Shown piece by piece: positions 7,700 to 16,427 of a stretch of 52,913 nucleotides of DNA. The notes under the pieces are model-generated. The model was not told where the DNA came from and searched no databases. It was given only the letters and a program-made list of their open reading frames with translations. The stretch is from positions 1 to 52,913 of the forward strand of contig DAOOQE010000007.1 of the NCBI GenBank assembly GCA_035388585.1. Reading direction: 5' to 3'. The position numbers and the translations under genes were made by a program. This stretch comes from CAG-492 sp035388585 (lineage in GTDB: Bacteria > Bacillota > Clostridia > TANB77 > CAG-508). Numbering within the stretch: position 1 is the stretch's first letter; each line of letters starts with the position of its first letter.

Positions 7700-8788
7700 A
7701 TGTTAAAAGATTTATGTTTTGAAATAATACAAACTTGTCCAAATAAATGCAAATTTTGTTCATCAAATTCTTCAGAAGAAAAAAATACGATTATAGAACT
7801 AGAAAAATTTAAAGAAACAGTAAACTATTTTATTAATAAATCAGGTATAGAAGAAATATCAATTTCTGGAGGAGAACCTTTTTTACATCCAAATCTTTTT
7901 GAGATGATTAGCTATTGTAAAAGTAAAGGAATTAGAACAGTATTATTCACAAGTGGAATTAATAGAGGAAGGCAAATTAGTAGAAAAGAAATAGAAGAAT
8001 TAGAAGAAGAATGCAATAATAATCTTGAAAAAATAGAAAAGTTTGAACCTTGGAATGATAGATTAAAAACAAATGTTAAAAATTATTTCGAAAATTTTAA
8101 GAAAGAAAAAAAATATGGTTCAATTACAAAAAATGATTTAATAAAATTAAATAATATCGGATTAGATAAAATTGTTTTTGATTTTCAAGCTCTTGAAGAA
8201 GAAATTGATAATGATTTAATGGGGAGAAATAAATTAAATAGGTTACTTTGTGAGTCATTAGTAAAAGCAAGTCAAACCGATATAGATGTTGGAATTCATT
8301 TTATTCCAATGAAACCAAACTTTAAACAATTTAATAATATAATTGAAATCTCTGAAATGCTAAATATTAAAGATATTAGTATACTTAATTTTGTCCCACA
8401 AGGAAGAGGGAAAGAGTTTAAACATGAATTAGTGTTGTCCGACAAAGAATTAAATGAATTTTCTGAAATACTTCAAAAGGAAGCAAAAAACTTTAGTGGA
8501 AATATTCGAATTGGAATACCATTAAATGGTAAAATATCACATATGTGTAATGCAGGAATAGAAAAGTTGGATATTAAATATGATGGAACAATCTTGCCTT
8601 GTCCAGCATTTAAAGAATTAAGTCATGAAAAAATGCAAAAGTATGGTGTTAAGATATATAGTATATATGAAAATTTAAAAAATTTTGAATTGAGGAGTAA
8701 TAATTTTAACGAACCATTGTGTAAACAAATTTACGGATTTAATAAAAACTTAATAAATCAAGATGAAGAAAATTTTATGGAGCGCTAA
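7700..8788 (+). CDS. Radical SAM protein with SPASM-like C-terminus
   Basis: Probable [4Fe-4S] radical SAM enzyme, substrate unknown. The SAM-cluster motif CPNKCKFC is at residues 13-20 (C13, C17, C20) and GGEP at about 57-60. The C-terminal part has MCNAGIEKLDIKYDGTILPC (Cys at about 282 and 300) and a later Cys near 341. That arrangement resembles a reduced SPASM or twitch domain of the MoaA/PqqE/anSME group. A charged insertion at about residues 95-150 separates the two core halves. The neighbour downstream is a GNAT acetyltransferase. No short precursor peptide was found in the flanking spacers, so a RiPP maturase role is only a possibility. Confidence 0.85.
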   Translation: MLKDLCFEIIQTCPNKCKFCSSNSSEEKNTIIELEKFKETVNYFINKSGIEEISISGGEPFLHPNLFEMISYCKSKGIRTVLFTSGINRGRQISRKEIEELEEECNNNLEKIEKFEPWNDRLKTNVKNYFENFKKEKKYGSITKNDLIKLNNIGLDKIVFDFQALEEEIDNDLMGRNKLNRLLCESLVKASQTDIDVGIHFIPMKPNFKQFNNIIEISEMLNIKDISILNFVPQGRGKEFKHELVLSDKELNEFSEILQKEAKNFSGNIRIGIPLNGKISHMCNAGIEKLDIKYDGTILPCPAFKELSHEKMQKYGVKIYSIYENLKNFELRSNNFNEPLCKQIYGFNKNLINQDEENFMER

Positions 8789-8905
8789 ACAGAAATTAAA
8801 ATACAGTTATTAGATTTTGAATAATTTAAAATATTTAATTATAAAAAATGTCAAAGAAATTATTCTTTATTAAAGTAAATAAAGAATATAGATAGGGGTA
8901 AATTA

Positions 8906-9361
8906 ATGATTATAGATGTAGTTAAAACAGAATTAGAAGCAAAAGAATGTGATAAGCTATTGACTAAGTTGGTTAATAGCGAAGCAAAATATGACAATAA
9001 TATTAAAGAAAAATATGTAGTTAATAATTGGTTTGAAAAAATTTATAAACAAAAAAACAATATCATATTTATTATGAAAGATGATGAAAAGATTATAGCT
9101 TACGCATATTGTAAAATTTCAACATCAGAAAATGGTCCTCAAAAAAATCTTGAGTCGATTTTAGATGGTCTATATGTTGAGGAAGAATATAGAAATAAGG
9201 GTATAGCAACTAAATTAATAGAAAAATCAAAGGAATGGTCTAAGAATAATGGAGTAAAATTTATTAAAATAAATGTTTTGGAAAAAAATATAGATGCTTT
9301 AAGTATTTATAAAAAACAAGAATTTGAAAATTTTGAAAGAACATTAAGATTTGAATTATAG
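8906..9361 (+). CDS. GNAT family N-acetyltransferase
   Basis: A 151-residue acetyl-CoA-dependent acetyltransferase of the GNAT fold. The CoA-binding motif A is visible as LYVEEEYRNKGIATKLIEKS (about residues 90-109), followed by KINVLEKNIDALSIYKKQEF, the typical C-terminal strand-helix of the family. The substrate cannot be told from sequence. The gene follows the radical SAM gene by 117 bp on the same strand and may be cotranscribed. GGGG precedes the ATG at a usable distance. Confidence 0.88.
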   Translation: MIIDVVKTELEAKECDKLLTKLVNSEAKYDNNIKEKYVVNNWFEKIYKQKNNIIFIMKDDEKIIAYAYCKISTSENGPQKNLESILDGLYVEEEYRNKGIATKLIEKSKEWSKNNGVKFIKINVLEKNIDALSIYKKQEFENFERTLRFEL

Positions 9362-9460
9362 AAAATTTAAAAGACTACTAAGACATTAAAAAAACGATCA
9401 TTGAATGTAGCAAAACTAAAATATAGAAACAATGACGATTTAAATATTATATAGCACACA

Positions 9461-9590
9461 TTTATATAATGATAAAAAATTACATATAAAAAAAAATTTA
9501 TAATAATGATAAAACTTACATATAACAAAAAAAATTTAATAATGATAAAGAATTACATATAACAAAATATTTATAATAATGAATAAAATG
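9461..9590 (+). repeat. Tandem repeat, units of 36-38 bp
   Basis: About 3.5 units, each reading roughly TTTATAATAATGATAAA, then a TTACATATAACAAAA stretch (starts near 9461, 9498, 9535, 9570). The 351-bp stretch 9362-9712 otherwise holds only a terminator and no convincing gene. There are no unique spacers, so this is not a CRISPR array. Confidence 0.75.
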
Positions 9591-9676
9591 ATTTATTTGG
9601 AATAAGAATTTTTAAAGTAATAAATTTATATAAAACTTAATAATCACAATTTAATATCTTGAAATTATAAAACAAA

Positions 9677-9703
9677 AAAAGACTATAAAAATTATAGTCT
9701 TTT
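9677..9703 (-). terminator. Terminator of the zinc-ribbon gene
   Basis: A perfect 12-bp stem (AAAAGACTATAA with TTATAGTCTTTT, 9677-9688 / 9692-9703) that on the minus strand is followed by a run of T. On the plus strand it is also followed by some T, so it may act in both directions. Confidence 0.85.
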
Positions 9704-9712
9704 ATTATACAA

Positions 9713-9877
9713 TTAGTTATTGTAATTGCTTCTTCTTTGATCTTTTCTAGCTTTTCTACAAGCTGGACATCTTTGTGGTTCGTTTTCGAATCCTTTTTCA
9801 GAATAGAAAGCTTGTTCACCTTCTGTGAATATGAATTCTGATCCACAATCTTTACATATTAAAGTTTTGTCTGCCAT
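9713..9877 (-). CDS. Small zinc-ribbon protein (probable zinc-binding domain)
   Basis: A 54-residue protein with two CxxC pairs: CKDC at residues 8-11 and CPAC at 37-40. Between them lies FTEGEQAFYSEKGFENEP, then a basic tail (RKARKDQRRSNYNN). This pattern matches the small 'zinc-ribbon, treble-clef-like' proteins common in Clostridia, in which the four cysteines bind one zinc. The cellular role is unknown; nucleic-acid or ribosome contact is a guess from the basic tail. The ATG follows a strong AAGGAGG. It is flanked by its own minus-strand promoter and terminator, so it is monocistronic. Confidence 0.9.
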   Translation of the reverse strand: MADKTLICKDCGSEFIFTEGEQAFYSEKGFENEPQRCPACRKARKDQRRSNYNN

Positions 9878-10006
9878 TATACGGTTCCTCCTTAAATTTT
9901 TTGATATTTAATATCTTTTGACGCCTTGACCCTTTATAAAAACTTAAAGAAGGAAATAGTCTACTTAATAATTAAATTCATTTAAGCTGTTTTATCAGCC
10001 ATATAC

Positions 10007-10035
10007 AATATATCACATAATTATAAATAAAACAA
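10007..10035 (-). promoter_or_regulatory. Promoter of the zinc-ribbon gene
   Basis: Read on the minus strand: TTGTTT (10035-10030), a 17-bp spacer and TATATT (10012-10007). It leaves a leader of about 120 nt before the ATG at 9877. The leader has no obvious known riboswitch. Confidence 0.55.
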
Positions 10036-10111
10036 GTTTTTTTAGAAAAAAACAAAAACAATATTTCTACAAAATTCGACAAAACTTTCAAAAGGCTTAT
10101 AATCTAATGAT

Positions 10112-10270
10112 AAGTACATGCGAATTTTGTGAAAAATAATTTATATTCTGTTAATTTAAATATGATTAATAAGTCATTAGTTTTGAAAATTTTGTATATT
10201 TTGTAAAAGCTGAAGTGAAAAAGTAAGTGCAATTTTGTAATAACAAATGCAATTTTAAAAGAAAATAATA
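10112..10270 (+). repeat. Dispersed intergenic repeat, one good and one decayed copy
   Basis: A decayed copy at about 10112-10140 (AAGTACATGCGAATTTTGTG) resembles the copy at 98-162. A good copy lies at 10210-10270 with TGAAGTGAAAAAGTAAGTGC, AATTTTGTAA and TGCAATTTTAAAAG. The good copy ends 13 bp before the -35 of the ABC exporter promoter. Confidence 0.65.
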
Positions 10271-10282
10271 TTGGTTATATAA

Positions 10283-10311
10283 TTGACAGTAAACATAAAT
10301 AGTAATATAAT
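10283..10311 (+). promoter_or_regulatory. Consensus promoter of the ABC exporter
   Basis: TTGACA (10283-10288), a 17-bp spacer and TATAAT (10306-10311): a perfect sigma-A consensus. The transcript would start near 10318, only ~17 nt before the ribosome-binding site. Confidence 0.85.
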
Positions 10312-10345
10312 AAATATTAAATTATTTATTAAATGGAGGAGAAAA

Positions 10346-12220
10346 ATGAAGCAATTATTAAAAAATATTTTGAAGAAAAATATTATGAACATAATAGTCA
10401 AAATCGTGTTTATTATAATTCACATATATTTAGTAACTTTTCCATCAAAACTTTTAGGAGATATAGTTGATTTGCTATATAATATAGACTCAAATAAATC
10501 AGAAATCATTAAATTAGTAATTATTATGTTAGGAACATCAATTGTAATCTTAGGCTGTAGAGTGATTTGGAAAAATTTAGAATTTATGTTGCAATTAAAA
10601 ATAAATAAAGAATTGATTGACAAACTGTTTATAAAATTATTAACAACCAAACTGGAACATATAAATACGATAAAAAATGGCGAAATTATGGCATATTTTG
10701 TTAGTGACATTAAACGTGTTGCAAGAATTATTACAAAAATCATTTCGGCTGGAACAAGAATTTTAGTTTTTTTCATAATAGTAGGTTTACGAATATTTAA
10801 TGGAAGTAATATTTTTTTCACTTTAGCTGTAATATGTCCAATAATAATTACTATTGTAATTATATTGTTCATTAAAAATAAAGTTAGCATTAGTGTTAAA
10901 AATGCACAAAAAAGCTTTACAGAACTTTCGGAATTTGTCCAAGAAAGTACAGATAGCATAAGAACAATGAAAGCTTTTGTTGGAGAAGAAAAGCAAATAT
11001 CTGAATTTGCTTTAAAAAACAAGAAATTAAAGAAGTATAATCTGCAAGTTTCCAAAAATCAAAATATTTTAGATATTAGTGTAAGTATTGGTTTTGGATT
11101 ATCATATGCAATAGCATTGTTATTTGGGTCAATTTTAGTTCTTGAAGGTAAAACAACTATTGGTACAATAGTATCTGTTATTTCATATATTGTATTGCTT
11201 GAAGATCCAGTATTTGGTATACCTTGGTTAGTTTCAAAAATTAAAACACTAAAAAATTCTTATGGCAGATTAGATAAAATGTTTAAATTAGAAGAAGAAA
11301 TAATTGATTTTGATTTTGAAAATGAAAATGACTATATATTAAATAATGGTAAAAAAAATATGTCAAATACTAATATATTAAATGTGACAAATAAAAATAT
11401 ACTAAATAATAATATGTTAAGTATCTCAAATAAAAATATACTAAATAAAAATATCAATAACGTTTTTAAAGGAACTATAGAAATTAGAAATTTAAATTTT
11501 AGGTATCCAAACTCAAGGGAACACGCGTTAAAAAATATAAATATAAAAATAAATAATGGTGATACAATAGGAATAATTGGTGTTATTGGAAGCGGAAAAA
11601 CTACATTGATGAATTTGCTATTAAGGCTATATGATATAGAAAGAGATAAAATATATATTGATAAAATAGATATAAATGATATTGAAATCGAAAGAATTAG
11701 AGAAAACATATGTTATATAACTCAAGATAATTTCCTGTTTTCCGCATCACTTAAAGAAAATATAAATCTATTTAAGGATGAATTTGAAATTGATGAAATA
11801 GAAAAAAGTACAAAAAAATCCATGATATTTGATGAAATACAAAAAATGGAGCAAGGCATACATACAATAATTGGGGAAAAAGGTGTTGATTTATCTGGTG
11901 GCCAAAAACAAAGAGTGGTGATTTCTCGTGCCTTTTTAAAAACTAGTAATATAGTTATTTTTGATGATACATTTTCAGCTTTAGATAATAGAACAGAACA
12001 AGAAGTATTAAATAATATAAAACAATTAACTAAAAATAAAACATGTATAATAATTTCTAATAGAGTTTCAGACATAAAACATTGTGACAAAATACTTGTT
12101 ATGGATAACGGTGAAATTGTTGAATATGGAAATCATAATCAATTAATAGAAAATTCTGGTATATACAATGAGTTTTATCAAAATCAAATACAACAAGACA
12201 CAAGCGATTTGCTTTCATAG
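10346..12220 (+). CDS. ABC exporter half, catalytically degenerate subunit
   Basis: A 624-residue membrane half-transporter with an N-terminal six-helix exporter domain (about 15-320) and a C-terminal ATPase. Walker A is GVIGSGKT (~411) and the signature is canonical LSGGQ (~516). The Walker B ends in FDD (~537-541), where the catalytic Glu would be expected, and the switch His is replaced (SNRVS, ~570). This is the set of changes known from the degenerate-site subunit of heterodimeric exporters (TM287/288, BmrC/BmrD). Residues ~333-375, between the two domains, contain an in-frame Asn/Lys-rich repeat (NILN-type). Start: ATG 10346 after GGAGGAG. The TTG at 10283 is ruled out because it lies in the promoter. 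Substrate unknown. Confidence 0.93.
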   Translation: MKQLLKNILKKNIMNIIVKIVFIIIHIYLVTFPSKLLGDIVDLLYNIDSNKSEIIKLVIIMLGTSIVILGCRVIWKNLEFMLQLKINKELIDKLFIKLLTTKLEHINTIKNGEIMAYFVSDIKRVARIITKIISAGTRILVFFIIVGLRIFNGSNIFFTLAVICPIIITIVIILFIKNKVSISVKNAQKSFTELSEFVQESTDSIRTMKAFVGEEKQISEFALKNKKLKKYNLQVSKNQNILDISVSIGFGLSYAIALLFGSILVLEGKTTIGTIVSVISYIVLLEDPVFGIPWLVSKIKTLKNSYGRLDKMFKLEEEIIDFDFENENDYILNNGKKNMSNTNILNVTNKNILNNNMLSISNKNILNKNINNVFKGTIEIRNLNFRYPNSREHALKNINIKINNGDTIGIIGVIGSGKTTLMNLLLRLYDIERDKIYIDKIDINDIEIERIRENICYITQDNFLFSASLKENINLFKDEFEIDEIEKSTKKSMIFDEIQKMEQGIHTIIGEKGVDLSGGQKQRVVISRAFLKTSNIVIFDDTFSALDNRTEQEVLNNIKQLTKNKTCIIISNRVSDIKHCDKILVMDNGEIVEYGNHNQLIENSGIYNEFYQNQIQQDTSDLLS

Positions 12221-12442
12221 AATTTATAAGTAAAATCTAAATCGATTAAAAAAAGATTAATAGTAAAAATATTATGAATATTATAACATAATAATAATAG
12301 TAAAAAAATTCAAATAATAACAGTTTTAAAACTATTTGGCACCTTAATTTAAAAAATCAAAAAATCAAAATATTACAATTTAAGAAAATAAATCTAAAAC
12401 ATTAATAGATGAAATACAGATATTGAAAAAAGGAGGCAATAA

Positions 12443-14188
12443 TTGAAAAATAAAACAATGAAGAGATTTATGCAGATGATTAAACCATATAAAAAAACTA
12501 TTTTATTAATAACTTTTTTAGCAATATTAATTAATATATTTGAATTAATTAAACCTGTTCTAATACAGCAAGTTTTGGATAATTATTTACCTAAAAAAAT
12601 ATTCGAGTATAATAGTATAACAATATATCATATTGTAGGAGTCTATATATTAATAGTAGTAATTGGAAATTTATTAGATTTAATTAATAGATTAATGACA
12701 AATAAAATGGGCGAAAATGTTATATATAATTTAAGAAATAAATTATATGAGTATATAGAAAAAGCAAATATAAAATTTCATGATAAAACTACATCTGGAA
12801 AATTATTTGTAAGAATAACAAGTGATACAGAAGATATTTATTCATTATTTAGTGATGTAATAACAACTTTTCCGAGAGATATAATAACAATAATAATTAT
12901 ATTTGTTTTAATGATAATAATTAGTATAAAATTATCATTTGTAAATATAATAACTGTTCCACTTCTTTTAATAACAACTATAGTATTTAATGTATTATTG
13001 AGAAAAGTGTATGAGGAAAACAAAAAAATTAGAACAAAGCTAAATACTTTTTTGGCTGAATCTATTTATGGAATAAAAGTTATTAAGATATTTAATAGAA
13101 ATAAAGAAAAGCAAAAAGAGTGTGAAAATAACACACGTGAACATTTAAGAATAACAAAAAAGATAGGAATATTAAATGCCATTTTGCCAGGACTGCTTGG
13201 TATTATTCAGAATATAGGAATAGCATTAATTATTGTTACATGTACAAATAACTATTTTGGTATTGATTTGGATGTTGGTATTATTTATCTATTTATAACT
13301 TATTTCAAGAACATTTTTAACCCAATTGATAGAATAATAGAAAATATAGAATTGGTAGAAGATGGTTTTAGTTCAATTGATAAAATACATAATATTCTTG
13401 AACATGAAGAATTGCTAGAAAACAACACAGATGGAGTATTTTTAAAAGAAGTAAAAGGTAAAATAGAATTTAAAAATGTTTGGTTCGCATATAATGAAGA
13501 AAAATGGATTTTGAAAAATGTGAGTTTTATAATAGAACCGGGTGAAAGTGTAGCTTTGGTTGGTAAAACTGGTTCGGGAAAAACAACTATAACAAATCTT
13601 ATAAATAGATTTTATGATATTCAAAAAGGTGAAATATTAATTGATGGAATAAATATTAAAGATATTAATTTAAAATCGCTCAGACAAAATATTGGTACTA
13701 TTTTACAAGACCCATTTATATTTTCAAAATCAATAAAAGACAATATCAAAATGTACAATAATGTATCTGATGAAAAAGTTATTAAATCAGTTGGAATGGC
13801 ATCAGCAAACGAATTTATTAATGGTTTTGAAAATGGATTAGATGAGATTGCTGAAGAAAGAGGAAATTCATATTCAGCAGGTCAAAAACAGCTAATTGCA
13901 TTTGCAAGAATATTTGCACAAAATCCTAGTATATTTATTTTGGATGAAGCAACTGCAAATATTGATACTAAAACCGAAAAACTAATTCAAAAATCTGTTA
14001 ATGAAATATCAAAAAATAAAACATCTATTTTTATTGCGCATAGATTATCAACAATTGTTAATGTAGATAAAATTATAGTTTTAGAGTATGGAAAAATAAT
14101 TGAGCAGGGCTGTCATAAAGAATTATTGAAACAAAATGGTTATTATTCTATATTGTATAATACGTATTATAATAGCTTAAAGGATTAA
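12443..14188 (+). CDS. ABC exporter half, partner subunit with catalytic Glu
   Basis: A 581-residue half-transporter with a six-helix membrane domain (about 15-305) and an ATPase domain. Walker A is GKTGSGKT (~373), Walker B ends in canonical LDEAT (~498) and the switch region is canonical IAHRLS (~531). The signature is altered to YSAGQ (~477). It complements the defects of the upstream gene product, so the two should form one heterodimer with one active and one degenerate ATP site. The likely start is TTG 12443, which lies 6 nt after AGGAGG; ATG 12458 is an alternative. Probably cotranscribed with the first gene across a 222-bp spacer with no terminator seen. The exported compound is not known. 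Confidence 0.93.
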   Translation: MKNKTMKRFMQMIKPYKKTILLITFLAILINIFELIKPVLIQQVLDNYLPKKIFEYNSITIYHIVGVYILIVVIGNLLDLINRLMTNKMGENVIYNLRNKLYEYIEKANIKFHDKTTSGKLFVRITSDTEDIYSLFSDVITTFPRDIITIIIIFVLMIIISIKLSFVNIITVPLLLITTIVFNVLLRKVYEENKKIRTKLNTFLAESIYGIKVIKIFNRNKEKQKECENNTREHLRITKKIGILNAILPGLLGIIQNIGIALIIVTCTNNYFGIDLDVGIIYLFITYFKNIFNPIDRIIENIELVEDGFSSIDKIHNILEHEELLENNTDGVFLKEVKGKIEFKNVWFAYNEEKWILKNVSFIIEPGESVALVGKTGSGKTTITNLINRFYDIQKGEILIDGINIKDINLKSLRQNIGTILQDPFIFSKSIKDNIKMYNNVSDEKVIKSVGMASANEFINGFENGLDEIAEERGNSYSAGQKQLIAFARIFAQNPSIFILDEATANIDTKTEKLIQKSVNEISKNKTSIFIAHRLSTIVNVDKIIVLEYGKIIEQGCHKELLKQNGYYSILYNTYYNSLKD

Positions 14189-14286
14189 ATAATACATATA
14201 AATTTAGACAGAATATATCAACTTATATCTATAATTTTAACAAAAATTGTTGTAACTTCAATTTTAATATAAAAATGTTGTAATAA

Positions 14287-14541
14287 AAATGTAATCTACT
14301 TGCTAATGTTTTAGAATATAACAAAAGTGGAGGGACTACAAGTTGGTTAAAAATGACAACTAATCAGTGGACTATAACAGCTAGATCAAGTAATAACCAA
14401 GTATATAGAATAACATCAACTGGTACTGCTAGCTCAACTACTAATACAACTAGTTATGCAATAAGACCTGTTGTATATCTTAATATAAATATAAAATTTA
14501 CAGGTACTGGAACATCAGCAGATCCATTTGTTATTTATTAA
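14287..14541 (+). pseudogene. C-terminal stump of a surface/secreted protein
   Basis: An open frame of 84 codons with no credible start: ATG 14353 is internal and its nearest GGAGGG is 17 nt away. The translation contains LLANVLEYN, GGTTSWLKM, NQWTITARSS and ends with YAIRPVVYL, IKFTGTGTSADPFVIY. The ending is typical of the C-termini of large cell-surface or pilin-like proteins of gut Firmicutes (RPVVxL ... GGxGTxxxPF). The N-terminal part is gone and 5' of 14287 the frame meets a stop. I read it as a decayed gene end, not as a small gene. Confidence 0.6.
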
Positions 14542-14612
14542 AAATTTTTATTTGAAACATCTATTTTTAGTATAAATTAAATAATCTTATTAATTTTGTA
14601 ATTGTTATAATA

Positions 14613-14660
14613 AAATAGCTCAAAGCATTTATATATAAGTGTTTTTGAGTTTTATTTTTT
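14613..14660 (+). terminator. Possible terminator before the fatty-acid operon
   Basis: CTCAAA and TTTGAG pair across an AT-rich loop of about 20 nt, extended by ATAAAA / TTTTAT, followed by TTTTTT. The loop is long and the stem weak, but the position after the relic gene and before birA is sensible. Confidence 0.5.
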
Positions 14661-14705
14661 GGAAAATTAATAGCACAGTATCTCTTTTTAGAAATTTTTA
14701 AAAAA

Positions 14706-14739
14706 TATAATATAAAACTGACCACTCAGTCTAAAGACT
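14706..14739 (+). promoter_or_regulatory. Possible -10 and palindrome upstream of the fatty-acid operon
   Basis: TATAAT at 14706-14711 without a clear -35, followed by a perfect 12-bp palindrome AGTCTAAAGACT apart from its AA centre (14728-14739). It does not match FapR or FabT boxes as I know them. It could be an operator for the fatty-acid operon, but there is no second copy in this window to support that. Confidence 0.3.
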
Positions 14740-14846
14740 TTTGGTAAAAAGTATGATATAAATATATATATTAAAAAAGGTAGTAGTTTATGTATATAAA
14801 TGTAATAAATAATATTTAAACAAATAAGGGAGTTTAAGATAATATA

Positions 14847-15460
14847 ATGTTGTTAAAAAATTTAAAAAATAATGAAAACAACGCTTTAGAAAAATATTTA
14901 AAAACAAATATTCTAGGAAGAAATTTTCTTTATTACGAAAATATTGACTCAACACAAACTGAAGCATTAAGAATAATAGAAAAAGATTGTGCAGTAAATG
15001 GAACATTGATTTTGGCAGATATACAAACAAATGGTAAACGGAACACATGGTAGAAAGTGGTTTACAGATATTAAAAATAATATAGCATTTTCGCTGATAA
15101 TAAAATGTGATTGCCGGGCTTGAAAATCTAGAAGGGCTAACAATTAAACTTGCAAAAATATTACTAGAAGTATTTAAAAAGATATATAAGATAGAGTTAG
15201 AAATAAAATCCCCAAATGATCTAATTATAAATAGAAAAAAAGTTGGAGGAATTCTAACTCAAACTAAATCTAATAAAGGTTTTGTAAAATATGTAGTTAT
15301 TGGAATAGGAATTAATTTAAATCAACTAAACTTTAATGATGATATTGAAAAGATTGCGACTTCAATAAAAAAAGAATTTAACATAGACATAAATAGAGAA
15401 AAAATAATTAGCGAATTCTGTAATCTTCTTGAGAAGAGTGGATATTTTAATTTTAATTAA
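14847..15460 (+). pseudogene. birA: Biotin-protein ligase, two frameshifts
   Basis: BirA attaches biotin to AccB, so its place at the head of an operon with accB is logical. Three frames must be joined. Frame 1 (14847-15038) holds YYENIDSTQTEA and ends in NGK. Frame 2 (15040-15105 or so) continues GTHGRKWFTDIKNNIAFSLI. Frame 3 (about 15107-15460) holds KSPNDLIINRKKVGGILTQ and GIGINLN. Removing C15039 restores the family motif NGKGTHGRKW. A second extra base lies in 15106-15121, probably in GCCGGG. There is no N-terminal helix-turn-helix (a monofunctional ligase type). It is either a true pseudogene or a consensus error; both events are +1 and next to C/G. Confidence 0.85.
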
Positions 15461-15481
15461 TAAGAAAAGGCAGGTATGTAA

Positions 15482-16426
15482 ATGAAAATAGGTTTTTTAT
15501 TCCCAGGTCAGGGTTCTCAAAGTATTGGAATGGGTAAAGATTTATACGAAAAATACGAGGAAGTAAAAAATATATATAAAAAGGTAAAAGATATAACAGG
15601 AATAGACATTGCAGAAATCACATTTAATGGAAAAGAAGAAGAATTGAATGAAACAAAAATAACTCAATTAGCTGTACTTACAATGAGTTTATCTATTATA
15701 GAGGTATTAAAAAGAGAAGGCGTTAGTTCAGAAGTAGTTGCAGGTTTAAGTTTAGGAGAATATACAGCTTTAATATACAGTGGGGTTTTATCATTTGAAC
15801 AAGGTGTTTCATTAGTTAAAAAAAGAGGAGAATTTATGCAATCTCTTTCTCCTAAGGGTGAATGGGCAATGTGTGCAATAATTGGATTAGAAGACGAAAA
15901 AATAGATGAAATCTGTAAAACAATTGAAGATGGTTTTGTTGTTCCAGCAAATTATAATTGTTTGGGTCAATTAGCTATATCAGGAGAAAAAGATGCTGTA
16001 GAAAAAGCAGCAGAAAAAGCTAAAGAAGCTGGCGCAAAAAAAACGATTACATTAAAAGTTTTAGGTCCATTTCATACAGAAAAACTAGTTGACAGTTCTA
16101 ATGCATTAAGAAAAGAATTAGAAAATATTCAAATTAATAGTTTTAAAGCAAGTGTTATAAAAAATATTGATGGTATGCCATATTTAGAAACAGATGATAT
16201 AAAAGATATTTTAGCAAATCATATAATAAAACCAGTTAGATTTTCTAAAACACTTCAAACAATGTTAGATATGGGAGTGGATACTTTTATAGAAATTGGT
16301 TCAGGAAGAGTTTTGTCAGGTTTTGCAAAAAGACTTAATTCAGAAAACAAAATTAATGTATTAAATATAAATAATGTTGAAACATTGGAAAATACATTAA
16401 ATTTTTTAAAGAAAGAAGGTAATTAA
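15482..16426 (+). CDS. fabD: Malonyl-CoA:ACP transacylase
   Basis: Moves malonyl from CoA to acyl carrier protein, giving the extender unit for type II fatty-acid synthesis in the cytosol. The nucleophile motif GLSLGEY is at about residues 87-93 and the N-terminal oxyanion motif FPGQGSQ is at 6-12. The catalytic His is in GPFHTEKL (about 200). The 314-residue length is normal. AAAGGCAGG precedes the ATG. It lies 21 bp after birA and 1 bp before fabG, so it is clearly in the operon. Confidence 0.97.
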   Translation: MKIGFLFPGQGSQSIGMGKDLYEKYEEVKNIYKKVKDITGIDIAEITFNGKEEELNETKITQLAVLTMSLSIIEVLKREGVSSEVVAGLSLGEYTALIYSGVLSFEQGVSLVKKRGEFMQSLSPKGEWAMCAIIGLEDEKIDEICKTIEDGFVVPANYNCLGQLAISGEKDAVEKAAEKAKEAGAKKTITLKVLGPFHTEKLVDSSNALRKELENIQINSFKASVIKNIDGMPYLETDDIKDILANHIIKPVRFSKTLQTMLDMGVDTFIEIGSGRVLSGFAKRLNSENKINVLNINNVETLENTLNFLKKEGN

Positions 16427-16427
16427 T

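Noticed and set aside
9461..9590. Possible CRISPR array (also considered at 39216, 47935 and 27229)
   Set aside because: The units abut directly without unique spacers and no cas genes are present.
9637..9846. Minus-strand 69-codon ORF
   Set aside because: It is a different frame of the real 54-residue zinc-ribbon gene (9713-9877) and its terminator.
11332..12090. Long minus-strand ORFs inside the ABC exporter genes
   Set aside because: They are shadows of the AT-rich coding strand, rich in Ile/Phe/Ser, without ribosome-binding sites.
6811..14541. Complete defence island or prophage in the accessory stretch
   Set aside because: No nuclease, helicase, integrase, phage structural gene or known defence domain is seen; the genes are a radical SAM enzyme, GNAT, zinc ribbon and exporter.
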